Source: Chrysemys picta bellii (taxonomy: Eukaryota > Chordata > Testudines > Emydidae). From it: a DNA stretch of 64,000 bases. The notes under the pieces are model-generated. The model was given only the letters and a program-made list of their open reading frames with translations, was not told the origin of the DNA and searched no databases. The DNA lies in the NCBI RefSeq assembly GCF_011386835.1, contig NC_088792.1:66217287-66281286 (forward strand), written 5' to 3'. Shown piece after piece: positions 1 to 12,476 of this stretch. Within the stretch, counting starts at the first letter, position 1, and each line of letters starts with the position of its first letter. A program made the translations under genes and the position numbers.

Positions 1-2342
1 ACAAAATCGCTTTCTTTGATTGAAATGTTATATATATTTTTGCAGAACACCTATATATAGATTCGTGGATACATTATAATATTTTCAACAAACTTCAAGC
101 AAGGATGATTCTCAGAACAAGATAAAGACTCACGATTAATAATATTTTAGAGTGAGACCAAAATGGCGACATTTTTCCTGTGCATTAAAAGGTACAGATA
201 CTGAAAAGCATGGGTTAATATATACATGGCATATGTTTATGTCTCTATATACATACATGAGTATATTTCACCCGAGTCTATTAAGGTTCACCCTGATTTA
301 TAGCCTGAATTTTAAAAATTAGGTCACATAGTATTATGAAAGAAAAATCTTATTTTAGTATGTTAATTTGCTTCTCTGGTTTCCAGTTAATACAGATTCC
401 TATCGGAATAGCTTTGCATGTGACTAGCTTGCTAATTTATTATCGAAAGCCGTGCAAAGAGTAAATATTTTACAATATTGCATTTTTTAACCGAAAGCTA
501 GAGCGCTCTTGTCTCCCCTCCCCCACCAGGGCCAGAAAAGGGAGGAGGTGAAGTCGGGTGGGAAGTCAGATTAACAAAAATGAAAAAACACAAAATCGGG
601 TCTTTTTTTTTTTTAATCATAGACGAATAGGAAGCAACATATTGAGAAGAAAATATTCCGAACTATATTGTAATCCTGTTTATGAGCCTGAACTAGCTTT
701 GCTTCCAAAAAGTGTAAACAACCCTAAACAGCTGGTTTATTCTGGTTTCTTCTCTAGTGGGATGATGAACTGTATTTCTCACTATTACATTTTATTTTTA
801 ATTTGTGCCTTCAAAATATCCATGTACATGATCTTATTTTTATTCTTCGCTCTCTTTGCTTTATTTAATTTCCCCCTCCTCCCAGCACAATGTAACAGTC
901 GATGAATTGTCTGTTTTGACCCTGGGAGGAAAAGTGTGGGAGTAGAAAGCTCCCAGCTTTCCAAAGGTCCCTCCAGTGCAGAGGCGAGAAGAGCCTTTTC
1001 CATACGGACGGCTGTTGGTGAAGTGGGTTCCTGCAGGGGAAAAAAAGAGCCCAACATGGCGAAATCCAACATTCCTAGAGCAAGGACCAGCTTACCCTTA
1101 CGAGCACTGTCTCGGGAATCACTCTGTTCGGCGCGGGCACCTGAGTTATGTGGAGCAGTGTTGTTTGCGAAATAAACGTGGTTTTGTTTCTGACCCAAAT
1201 AAATATTATTCAGACAAAAATATCCTCCCCATAGCAGAGCCTGTAAGCATGCCTGCAGCTCAGCACCTAACGTTATGGACACAAAAGGCGGATCGTTTGC
1301 ATCCTTGGTATTTTCAACGCTGAAACTGTCACAGCTCATAAGACATACTAGGATTTGCCAATTCACTGCAGGTTTTAAAACCTTGATAAGGAAAATAGAA
1401 GGGGCTGGAGGTTACGTGGGTATCGGATACGTGTGTGTATCTGTTCACTTAGTGATCACATGGCTTGGGTCTTTTTTAACAAATAATCGTTTCTTAACTC
1501 TTTATTATTCAGAATAAAAACTTTATTTTTTTTCAGAATGTGAGCAGCAAGGAATGTATAACTTTCAAAACAAATCTAGTCTTTTCAGGTTTACACATTT
1601 TCCATTTAGCTGGATGTTACAAGCATAAATTATTCAATTTGTGATCCATTTTTTTCAGAATTTATTGCATTATTATATTTTTAAATAAAGGAGTAATAGT
1701 TTCCTTTCAAATGATATTTCCTACTTATGCCAATATGCCATCTAACATACGGCCAGGTAAATACCTCCTGAATATTCAGGGTACAAAATTTTATATATAT
1801 ATATAAATATGAACAGATGGGGATAAATAAAATTTTAAACACTTAGATTATTCAATGTTTTCAAAAAAAATATAAATTAATCTGAATGTTCACCAGCATA
1901 CACACATTGAAAGACTTAACACGTATTAATAATTGTCCAGGGAGCCCCTGTTCAAGCGCCTTTGATTTCTTTCTCGCTAGTTAAAAGAAGTGCAATAAAA
2001 AATTGCTTCCCCGTGGGATCAATCATGTACGAACAAATTCACATTTCAGAATTATTGTTATAGAAAATTTGTTCATATACCCTGTTTTGATAAAAGTGTA
2101 GAAGTAAAGTATAAAGCCTATGTATACTCCCAAAGCGAGACACAAGGCTACAGTTCAAGAAGATAAATATCCACTATTGAAACTATAGAGCAATTCAAGC
2201 AACAAATATTGCTACGTCACATAAACTATAGAACGCTTTACCAAACCAAACAAAACAAAAACAAAAAAATAGAGGGAGATGGGAGGGTGGAAAGTACTTT
2301 AAAAAAGTTGGGGACTTCATTCCACTTAGTAACTCATGTCTG
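1..2342. other. 3' flank of HOXA3 (towards HOXA2)
   Basis: AT-rich non-coding DNA after the HOXA3 stop codon. The part next to the stop should be HOXA3 3' UTR, with candidate poly(A) signals listed separately. A minus-strand open frame of about 184 codons with an ATG near 1339 runs to 785, but I recognise no domain in it. No homeobox and no other known gene is visible. Confidence 0.6.
1501..1666 (-). other. Candidate HOXA3 poly(A) signals
   Basis: TTTATT on the plus strand (AATAAA in gene orientation) occurs at 1661-1666, 1522-1527 and 1501-1506, about 680-840 nt after the HOXA3 stop. Which one is used cannot be told from sequence. Confidence 0.35.
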
Positions 2343-5016
2343 TTACAGATGGGTGAGTTTGGGCGCTTCCTGAATTCTTCCCTGAGAAGGATGGTGAGAA
2401 GTAAGGTCTGTGTATGTTGGGTGTGGATCACAAGGTCCATGGTGGTGATTGTTGCCCATTGGCCCAGTACCACTGTAGTCCATGTTGGCAGAGGAAGGAT
2501 GAGGGAGATGAGTTAGACCAAAGATGGAAGGCCCAGAATTGGTCATGGTGTCCACATAGTTGCCCCCCACATAGACGGGGCTTCCCTGTATATGTGGATT
2601 TCCATAACTGTTGCCTTGAAGAGGATGAGTATCATATTCAGGAGTAACCGCTGCTGTCCCCGTGTATCTCTTTTGAGGAGGCGGGCAATTATTGAGAGGA
2701 GCTGGATATGATGCAGGGATGCCATAGGCATTTTGATGAGGCTTGTTAAATGATGGAGGCGACTGGGGCTCATAGGGAACACTGTTTACTAAAGAATGCA
2801 TAGAGTTTAAATACCCCCCAGGAGCTGGAGGCACAGGACTTCTGCTTGGGGACTGTCCTCCTGAAGAGGTCATCATGCCCTTTCCCTTTTGATCCTTTTT
2901 ATATTTCATTCTGCGGTTCTGAAACCATATTTTGATTTGTCTTTCTGTGAGATTGAGCAAATTAGCCATTTCTACCCTTCTTGGCCTGCAAAGGTATCTA
3001 TTGAAGTGGAACTCCTTTTCCAGTTCTACCAGCTGGGCACTTGTATAAGCTGTACGTGCTCTTTTAGAGGAGGCTTGCCCTGGAGGGCTTTTATCACCAG
3101 CACAGCTCTCACCTATGTAAATCACACAAAGAATACAATCAGCATGGTGGAACCTGAACACAGTAACCAGAAACAATAGAAGCCATGGCTAGGATTAGTG
3201 TCTGTAGATCCCAGCTCTCTGGTATACAAATATCCTAGTGAAACATACATATTTCTTTCTATAACTAAAATATGCCAGGCTAAAAGCATTGAACGATTCA
3301 CCATTATTTTCCTTCACCTTTGAAGTGTCACTATATGACTATAACTGCCTCAATTAAACACAACACTAAATATTGTAGTTTACCTGAAATAATCCTTATA
3401 CAAGAAGAAAAGGTTTTTAAAAAATGAGTCTTATGAACTCTTTAATGCAAAAGTCTGATTATATTTTATATATTATTGTTGGTTTCCTCAAAGCAGTCCA
3501 GAGGATTTAGATATTTCCATCAATGGAATCCTCCAGAATGGTCTGAAAATCTCATCATACACACATGAACTCTGTGTGTGTGTGTGCACACTCACACTCA
3601 TGTGCGCATGTCCCATATATACAAACAAAAATATAAATATAAACATATACATGTAAATATAAACATAAATATAAATATATATGTAATATGTATACATATA
3701 TATAAACACATTGCTTTTATGAATAAAATAATACTTGACATACAACGTTGTAAATGATAATATTATCAAACCATAAGAAATACATGAAAGAAAAATTTGT
3801 TAAAGTTTTGGAATCTACTTCCACAATACACAGGAAATGTAGGAAGTGGTAAATATAAACAAAATATCTGGGAACAGAAGCTTATGTTATCGATTTAGGT
3901 GTACTTGTGTAATAATAGTGTTGATATACACTATAATCCCCCAGTAGTATTTTTATGGACCTAACTTTATTTTACTCATAACTGATCTTTGTTTACCAGA
4001 CTTGTAACTTTGCCAATCAATCTGCTAAAATAAGAATAGGTTCTGAATATAAGTAAAGCATTGATCCTGACTGCAGATGATAATGAGCTATTTTATTCCA
4101 GTTACACTTCAGCAGGGCTAGGTCACTGTCTTATTATTCTAATAGCACTATGCCAACAAAATATTCAGGATGTGCCTCTGGCTAGAGGCCTAGGCCTCTA
4201 TATATTGACATCATTTAATAGAAGAGGGAACATAACCTGTGGAATGGAATGTTACAGACTAAAAGGTAAATGTTATATCAACCTTAGACACTAGAAAATA
4301 GAAGTGCCTGGAAACTAAATAACTTAGAAATAATTTGCAAGGCTAAGTTTAACATTTTACAAAAGTCACTTTAATGCAATCTAAAATACTTTCTAGAAGA
4401 TACATGGTTAAAAAGTTATATTAGAAATAAGATTACTAGCACAATATGTTTTAAAAAGATGACATGTCTAGGACAAACTACAAATACCTGATCCCACAAT
4501 TTGGCCTGTGAGGCTAAGTAAGTCACTTATAATGTAAATACATTTCATACCTGAACTGGAGCTGCTGTTTTTCTGCTTTGTATTTTGTCGAGACTCTTTC
4601 ATCCATGGGAATATTTGTTTGGACATGGTGGGTGAGTTAATAACTGGGCTCTTGGTAGTGTTAGTTGGGGCAGAATTGCTGCTGGCATTTTGAGGTGGTG
4701 AGACAGAGGGTGGCGGTGGAGCTGGTGCCTGCTGGGCTGGAGGCTGTTGCTGTTGCTGCTCTGAAATAACTGGGGGCTGAATGGGTTGGCTAGTGATGGT
4801 CCTCATGCAACTCTCATTGATTTCATTGGCTTTATGGTGGGACACAGAACTGCCAGGTGACTGTAAAGAGCAAGCTGGTCGATGATATTCAGTTTCCACA
4901 AGTGATGAAGATGGAGGATATTGCTGCTGACTAGCATTATAAGTGAAACCATTTGCTCCTTGGTAGGGGTAGCCACCATAGATTGCAGAGCTGTCGTAGT
5001 AGGTCGCTTTTTGCAT
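2343..5016 (-). CDS. HOXA3: Homeobox protein Hox-A3, complement(join(2343..3112,4551..5016))
   Basis: Nuclear transcription factor of paralogue group 3. In vertebrates it patterns the hindbrain and third pharyngeal arch, including thymus and parathyroid. The predicted protein has 411 residues (human about 443). It starts [10 protein letters not shown], which is diagnostic of HOXA3 and not HOXB3 or HOXD3. The PBX-binding hexapeptide QIFPWM is at residues 134-139, the homeodomain at about 171-230 (WFQNRR present), and the C-terminus is [13 protein letters not shown]. Exon 1 ends TTCAG|GTATGA and exon 2 begins ACATAG|GT, splitting a Gly codon at residue 156; the intron is 1438 nt. An in-frame TTG lies 15 nt upstream, but ATG at 5014-5016 matches the family start. 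The proline-rich linker at about 85-110 is shorter than in mammals and includes a Gln run. No frameshift or missing key residue is seen. The first expressed exons are probably upstream and non-coding (see other entries). Confidence 0.97.
3571..3715. repeat. TG/CA and TA-rich simple repeat in HOXA3 intron
   Basis: A short (TG)n run near 3573 is followed by CA-type and then degenerate TA/ATAAA-type low-complexity sequence. It lies wholly inside the single HOXA3 coding intron. Confidence 0.6.
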
Positions 5017-5092
5017 TTCGTTGTTTCCCAATATTTATTTCACAAACTGACAGGGTCTTGACACCCTTAAAGAATAACATTGGCACCCCTCT

Positions 5093-5116
5093 GTCACGTG
5101 ACGTTCTTCCTCCAAT
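5093..5116 (-). promoter_or_regulatory. Promoter-like boxes just upstream of the HOXA3 ATG
   Basis: The palindromic E-box GTCACGTGAC (5093-5102), an overlapping CRE-like TGACGT and a CCAAT box (5112-5116) lie within 100 nt of the HOXA3 start codon. Such a cluster is typical of a proximal promoter for bHLH-ZIP, CREB and NF-Y factors. The promoter role is inferred. Confidence 0.45.
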
Positions 5117-5586
5117 GGCCTCTCCTGGTAGACCTAGGGTGTAGCGAAAGCACACTAGAGTGAAGAAATAGTACAAATCCATCTTACTTTCAATAGCTAA
5201 GTGACATGAAAGCCATAAAAGAAAAAGTGGTCAGCAATATTTAGCAGCATGACTTGGCCTTAGGCTAAGAGAATTTCGATATAAAAGCTGCCTGAATTTA
5301 CTGGCAGCTACAAATATGTGGTTTACTGCACCAGTAGAAGGGTTTTCTAGGGTTTATAACACCGTGAATTGTGTTTTATCATTTATCACACAAGGAGTTA
5401 TTTAAATACAACGCTTCCAGATAAGGGTGATCAAGGAAAACGTATGTTACACTAAGGGAGTGGTTCTCTCATTCACTTTCACTGCTGTAGGAGAGTAATA
5501 AACCTTTCTCCTGTACTTCACAGTAACCACTGCCATCTTATTTTTAATATTTATATTGTGGTTAGAGTTTGGATAAGACTTTTTAA

Positions 5587-5589
<3 letters not shown>

Positions 5590-5621
<32 letters not shown>
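5590..5621. repeat. (CA)n microsatellite
   Basis: About 15 uninterrupted CA units, roughly 575 nt upstream of the HOXA3 start codon. Confidence 0.95.
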
Positions 5622-5622
<1 letters not shown>

Positions 5623-7417
5623 TAAGTGGGAAAGAAAAAAACTATGTCAAGCCTTTCCATTCAAGAAGATCCACACGCACACAGTCTAATGCATATTTTG
5701 TTTGTCTATAAAATACTTGACAAAAACAATACAAGCTGACACACATTAAATGGAAGAAGCAGTACTTGCAGATTAAGCCGGTACTAATTTCGATATTTAA
5801 TACCAAACCCACCTCATGCACATAAATCAGTTTTAACTGCAGTGAATTTTTAAACTTGGACACAGATTTGGCAACGAGGACCAAACAGATGTACAAAGCC
5901 ATCAAAGTAAATAATTTGGGGACTGTTCTCCAGTTGTCACTTAGGAGTTTTCTCTCAAGTGAGCCTGGTAGAATCGGCCTGTTTGGAATTTCCATTTCTT
6001 ATGTCTTTCACTTTAAAAAAAAATCCCAGAAATGGAATGTTGTTCTCTAGGAATGACGATTATAATCAAAAGTTCGTAAGGAATCAAGACACTTTTTATA
6101 GTTATTTTGGAGCTACTTCTTTTCATGGAAACTACCAAATTCTACCTGTTAAAACATGATGGATTGGAAAAAACACCAGGAACCTGAAAAACCAGCGTTC
6201 ATCTCCATGACCACGGCTTGAACTTTCCTTCCAACTTAACGATAATAGGTTCTGTCTTTGAAACTGCTATGTAATTTGATGTATGAGGGTCATTTGGCTA
6301 GAGAGAGGGGATGGACACACAAACCATAAAATGCTCCTACAGCCCGTGCGAATCTTTTTTGTTAACTCATGCTGTTTACCTGCCTGAGAATAACCAGTTA
6401 AAGATGTGTCCTTAGTAATGGGAAAGGAGATCTGAATGTTATCTCCAATCTCGGAACTCTTACACACACATTATTTTCAGAAATTAAAATCCTTTTCTCT
6501 ACCTCCCACCCACCTCCCTGTTGCTGACAAACAGCTACACCAAGTCAAAAATAGTGCTCTACACTCTCATGTTGCTTGATTTTTTCCAAGGCACCTAAAA
6601 CCACATGAGCCTTTGGGGAGAAAGTGTTACACAATGTACACCAATAATTACAAATATATGTATTTCAAGTGATACAAGTTACTTAGAAAGGAACGGTCCC
6701 TTTCTTTTATGATAGACTAGTTAATTTAATAAACCCCCAAAAGGCATTACCATTTGATTTTTTATTAATTAAGACCCATGGATGTTATTGAATTAATAAG
6801 CTGGTCAAGATCTGTAAAACATATACTGAAAAGCATATACACATAGATTTATTAATTTCCAGTTCTTCAATTATAAAGCACAACCACCTCTCTCCCCCCC
6901 CACCCCAGTTACTGTGCCTGATTCTTAGGCCCTAAAGTAGGTTTCATTTGGTTCCCTTGAAACATACAGAGAAATGGGACTCAGTCTCAGGAAAACAATA
7001 CATTAATTAAATAATAGTGATCTTAGTGTCATGGTCGCCCATTTAAAATGATTCACTTTATTTTTGACATTTAAAAGTTTGTTACAGGGGGGAAATGCTG
7101 AGTAGAAAGTCTGGTGGAGAATATTTCCAGAGCTCTGCAAGGAGCTAAAACAAAAATAAAAAGCAACTTGATTTTGAGAGAGAAATATTTTAGGTTCTGG
7201 TAAATCTAGTTGCAGACAGAGCAACTCAGGTTTTGGTTTCCAGAGTTAAGCAGCTTCTGCAAAGTTATGGAAAACTGGGAAGCTGTGGGTACAACATGGC
7301 CATTTATCTTGTTTTAAAAGTGCCAGAGATACTAAAACCAGGGGAGGACAAAAGTTTGTCACTGAAACTGGTGCCTGGGCTGCCAGAAATGTTTCTCTTT
7401 TACACATTGAAGACAAA

Positions 7418-7502
7418 GGGCCTGACTCTGTTCTCAGTTATACCCGGGCGACCCCACTGACTTCAATGGGGTCGCATGGGAGTGAAAGCAAAATTGGGCC
7501 CC
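7418..7502. repeat. Dispersed palindromic repeat (turtle/crocodilian type)
   Basis: The ends GGGCCTGACTCTG and AAATTGGGCCCC are roughly inverted, and the centre carries CCCCACTGACTTCAATGGGG. This arrangement is a common interspersed repeat in turtle and crocodilian sequence as I remember it. The family name is not assigned. Confidence 0.6.
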
Positions 7503-7955
7503 AAAAACTTGGAGTGGCCCTTCCCCCGACAAGATCAATATTTGCGCGTTAAACAAGTGCCACTTTAACAAGCTCTCTGAAAGGTAAAGAAGACACGGAG
7601 GAAAGTTGCCTTACTAGGGCAGATCCCCCACTTGTTCCCCATTTCTCCATTATTTCCCCCTCCCTGATACATCTAACAAAATTCCTTCCTTCCAACCCCG
7701 CTCCCCCCCAGCCCGAACTCTGATCCAGGAGAGAAAAGCAGGCAGACCCTAAAGATTTCCTGACAGATAAAGAAAAGTTCAGGGAAGAGGGAGAAACTGC
7801 CTGCATGCGAAGTGTAAGGGTATCAGTCACTGCCTGGGAGGAAGCTCCCGCTTGTGAACTCTTCTTGAACCGAGATTTAAGTCTATGGTCATAAATCACT
7901 GGGACATAAACTCCGCCATTCACAACTGATAGCAGCGTATTTGTGGCCTGCTTAC

Positions 7956-8450
7956 CTTAACTTCTGACGACTGAGGCGGAAGCCAACATGCTCTTTGGAG
8001 GCTCGGCGACACACAACCCAGGGAGCAGGACTTTCCCCCAGCCAAGTCCCTTCGGCTCCAGGATGGGCACAGGCTCAAGTCATCTACACCAGGAACCCAC
8101 CAGCCAAGACTGGAGGAGCACTCACTGCTCAGGACTCGCAAGGGATTGCTGGTTCGGCTCGGACCCCCTCCCTCTCCCTGCTCAGCCCCTAAGGCAGCAA
8201 GCGGGTCCCAAAGATAAGAGCTATCAAGTCTCAGGGCTTCCCTCATGTAGTGCCACAGAAAATGGGTATGTTTCTTATGAATATTACACGCAAAAGACGT
8301 CTGGTGAGGGGAAAAAAACGCAGCCGCCTCGGGAAGTCCGGGGCAGGGTGGGGGTTGCAGAGAAGGAATGAAGGAGTGAGAGGAGAGAGGGGAGTGAAGG
8401 AGTGCAGCTCCCCCCGCACCGAGGCGTCACTAAAGTCCAGGAAAATTATG
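7956..8450 (-). other. GC-rich promoter-like region with predicted HOXA3 non-coding exon
   Basis: A consensus minus-strand splice donor, TTAAG|GTAAGC, ends a possible exon at 7956. The sequence upstream of it in gene orientation (up to about 8450) is clearly richer in G+C and CpG than its surroundings. This fits an alternative first exon of HOXA3 about 3 kb upstream of the coding exon. The 5' boundary is unknown and there is no coding potential. Confidence 0.35.
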
Positions 8451-8699
8451 CTAATGAAGACAAACGGCGCTCACAAAGGGTCACTCCGACCAGTTTTTTG
8501 TGTGAATCGGTTTTTGGTAGATATGGAATATTCTCTACACGAGCTCACGAATGCTGAAAGTTATGGGAGACCTAGTCAGTAATAATAATAACAATAATAA
8601 TTAATCTGTGGTTTATGTCTTTCATCCAAGCAACTCCTATCAGATCTGTGCTCTGGGCAATGCTTTTAGTGGAACGAATTAAATAATTATAGTTAGTAA

Positions 8700-8900
8700 T
8701 TAAACATATACACACGCAAATAGAGATGTACACATGCACACACACCCATATAGATATCCACATATATCCACATAGATATCCAATACTGATATATTCACCT
8801 ATGTGCAGATATAGATCTACGCATACATACACATAGATATACCTATAGAGATATCCACCCATATGTGCGTGTATATACTTTCACGTATGCACACACATAC
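8700..8900. repeat. Degenerate CA/TA/GATA low-complexity tract
   Basis: Alternating ACACAC, ATAGAT and ATATCC units without a clean period look like an old, decayed microsatellite. Confidence 0.6.
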
Positions 8901-10143
8901 ATTTGACACACACACTATGCCTATGTTGGCACACCTATCTGTATAGATTGCTGGGGTGTATCTGGAGGGTTTATGTTTTGAGCTTCAGTGCTTTAAAAAA
9001 AAATAACCCAAATTTGACAACAGAAATATACGCGCGTCAGCAACAACCATGGAATTCCTTTCGGTTACATTACAGTTCGAATCAAGTTTAAGACTATAAC
9101 CCCGCATAAAGGAGCCGGTTTGGGTGAAACACATTTAGTGGAGATTTAGAATAATTACGAGGTGTAAATTTGTCGTTTCTTCGTTAATTAAGGTGTTAAA
9201 AATATAAATACTATGCTTAAAACCGCAAGGGAGCACAGTGTCACCTTAAAGCGAAAACAAAGCAAACGACAAATAAAAAGCACTATAAGGCCAGGGTGGC
9301 CTCTTATGCATACCAATGGTTTTTGTCATTTATGGCTATACAAGATTTATGGCTTCATGCACCAAAGCTGTAAACAGAGCACTAAAACAGAAAACACTTG
9401 CTCCTTATGGCATATTGCGATGGCACAACATGAAAGGGGAAGTCGGGCAGCGTAGGAGGGGAGAAGAGGCAAAAACTCACTCGTATGCATTTTGCTTTAA
9501 ACAGCCCCTTGAATGTTGCATTTGAAGAAAAGCTTCTTTAGTCAATAATCAACCCCACACTTTTTTTCTGAAACTGCTGATTTGTCTTTCTCCCTGTTTC
9601 CAGCTAAAATTGCAAGATGCAATCAAAGAGACCCCTACAGAACCCCTACAGAACACTCCTAGAGCAAATAGGGGAAACTGGAAGATGGTTACTTATACAT
9701 CTTCAAAAACCTCCAGACTCAGGAAACAGTGCCGATTTTGGGAGCTCTTCAGGATACCTCGGGACTATTTGGTGTTTTAATATTAGCGCGTTTAAAGTTT
9801 GGACTGAAATATGTATTTTGTTTTGGAAGGGGGAGGAATAAGGGGAAGATTCTTTGTTCTAAATTGTGGGAATTGTTAAGGTATTTTAATTCAAGAAATT
9901 AAATGGTTTATTGAGCTACTGCGGTATATTTTTTCTTGATACATTTTACTGTATAAGAAAAGAAAGTTACTTTGCAATAACTCTAGACAGGTCCTGTCTT
10001 TCTCGCTACGCAAAGATGTAATTTTAAGGTGCGCAGGTGATTTTTCTTTGTATGACTGGATTTGAATTTGATGTAACACATAAAAATGCGCATATTAGCA
10101 CTGAATGTTATACAAAGATAAATGCATGTATCTTTCACTAACA

Positions 10144-10202
10144 GAGGGCCGAAATTCCCTCCTTCCCTAATACCCCACAGAAGCCAATGGGACTGCAAGG
10201 GT
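10144..10202. repeat. Fragment of a dispersed palindromic repeat
   Basis: It carries CACAGAAGCCAATGGGACTGC with the GGGCC-type border seen in the other copies of this repeat class in the window. It is short and diverged. Confidence 0.35.
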
Positions 10203-12439
10203 TTAATTTGAGGGAAGAATTTCCTCTATATTTGGTTAAATATTTGAAATTTGAAATTTAATGTATTTCTGGAGAGTTTACATTGAATCGGAGTTCTCTC
10301 CACTCACGGAAATGTTGTCAGTCTCGGTGTAAAATAGCTAATATAAATCTTTATTGGGTCCGTTCTGGCAGAAACGCCTAAGATTATAAACGATTTATAA
10401 TTTCGGCATATTTTAGGGGGAAATAATTGGTGGGAAGAATATTCTACCGTCTTCAAATTGGGGAAAGGAGAGAATTGAAGAAATTACTGATAAAATGTAC
10501 ATTAAAGTAATTACACTGATAAGCAAGGATGTGAGTTGCCTTAGAAAATGAGTGCATTATCAAATATTGCAAACAAGCCTGTTTAATCTGCATTACCGTG
10601 TGTGTTATCGAACACCATAAAATCGCAATTGACACTTCATTTTGTATTTACTCAACACTCTGATTATTTACACAAGCAGAAAGGCTTTCGAAATATCCAT
10701 CTACACAACTGTTCTTGGTCTCCCACGTTTTATATTGGGACTTTTTTTTATTTATGAGTGTTTTAACTGGGTCAAAAATGCACCAGAATTGGGTCGTAAA
10801 TCATCAGAAACGATGACAAGCAATAAGGCTGCAATTAAAGCTTACATTTTATTTTCACGACGCGTTTTTGGCCCGTTTAAAATATGGTTTGACCTGCTTT
10901 AGCTTTAAACACACTGTTGGGAGTGAAATAGCCCTTCTTTAATTGCGTAAGAAAAACACTATGGCTAATAAAGAGGAACATGCTTCGTTATGTGTGGGGG
11001 AATTGGCATTTCTTTGGGTCAGTTCTGTTCGGAGTGTATCTGTTGGCAGCTAAACCCAAATTCTACATTTCCGCTTTCTGGAACCGTGCAGAATGACCGC
11101 GAGTCGTTCTAAATTAAACTCTGCCTTTGTGTTTCAGCAAAGAACGTTTTGTTTCTAATAGTTCGATTTTTTTTCCATGACCCGCTCATAAATTGAGTAA
11201 TTACAACTGCCCAGTAATTTGGGACAAAATGACACAGCCGTATCTAGGCGAGCACGCTGCCCCAACTCACTGGAAACATAAATCAAACCTCAGCACTCTG
11301 ACCTTTCCCAAAGCTGGAACTCACTGGTGGATGTAATTTTATATAACATTTGTCCCCTTGTAGAACACAAGGAATCCCTTCATTTTTGGGTTATTTGAGG
11401 TGCATTTCCCCCTACACAATATATGTAGTTATATAGCGCAGGTTACGACATAGTGGTAGAGATAGGAAATTTAGTGATCACGTAAATCCTTACAGAAAGG
11501 AGATTGTCCCCTCCCCCCTCGCTTTCCAGATCCCTTATTCAGAGTAAAACAAATTTCCAGAGGCTGATTTATTGTTAGAATCGGTGGATGGACATTTGTT
11601 CATAGCCAGATAATTCTTAGCTAAATCCAGGTTTGGTTTCACTAAAGAAAGAAAGGCAATCCCTTCTCAACTGGAATTGTTAACCTCGATATGGTAGAGA
11701 GCTAATCCAGCCCTGCTCGCATGGTAAACAAAGTACCACTAAGCATCATAAATAAAATGGCAGCACAATTGCATACTCATCGATTTTCGGAGCCGGAATC
11801 GGCAAAAGAAGCACACAGCAAACAAAACAATAACAACAGCCACAAATCGAACCCCGACTCCATTCCAGGGGTGTTTCTCAATCTCCTGAAATACTCTTGT
11901 ATACACAGATATGTATGTATTACAAGAAAAATAAGATTCTCCCAGTCTCCACTTGATCGTAAAAGACAACAGTAATGTAGCTTTAAAAGAGATTTAACAG
12001 AGGGAGATCCCCATAAAAGAAACACAGAATCTCTAGGGGGGAAAAAAAGAAACTCTCTGGTTTCTTTGCTGCGAAGAGATACTTGAATATTTTCCGCAGC
12101 AAATTGAAACAAAGGGGGAAACGAAGCTTGATTTGGATCCACGCACACCCTTAAGCCTTTTCTACTGACCTTTGCCTCGACCAGCAATAACTCACCACAT
12201 AAATGAACAATCAACGGAAATACCTTAAAATAAAATCCATCCTTTTTAACGAAGCATTTCGTCCTATCAGCTCGACAATAACCTTTCCATAAGGAACGAA
12301 AGCTGCAACCGAAATGGAAAGCTCTTGCAGAGGAGAGGGAGGGAAAAAATAATAGAAAGCAGTGCTTGCTCTGAACAGAAACTGGAAAAGCGTAATCACA
12401 GACGAAGCCAGCCCGGGTCTCCACTCCAAATGCCACAAT

Positions 12440-12476
12440 AATGCGCTGTATTATGTGCTCACGTGGTCATACGTCA
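12440..12476 (-). promoter_or_regulatory. E-box/CRE-like cluster
   Basis: CTCACGTGGTCATACGTCA combines a CACGTG E-box with a TACGTCA CRE-like half site. In gene orientation it sits immediately upstream of an unusually long stretch lacking minus-strand stops (12436 to 11777). This may mark a further transcription start in the HOXA3-HOXA4 interval; that is inference only. Confidence 0.25.

Noticed and set aside
2343..5016. HOXD3 as identity of the first gene
   Set aside because: The C-terminal PKLTHL is shared, but the N-terminus [15 protein letters not shown], the [11 protein letters not shown] junction and [11 protein letters not shown] fit HOXA3, and the neighbours are HOXA4, HOXA10 and HOXA11.
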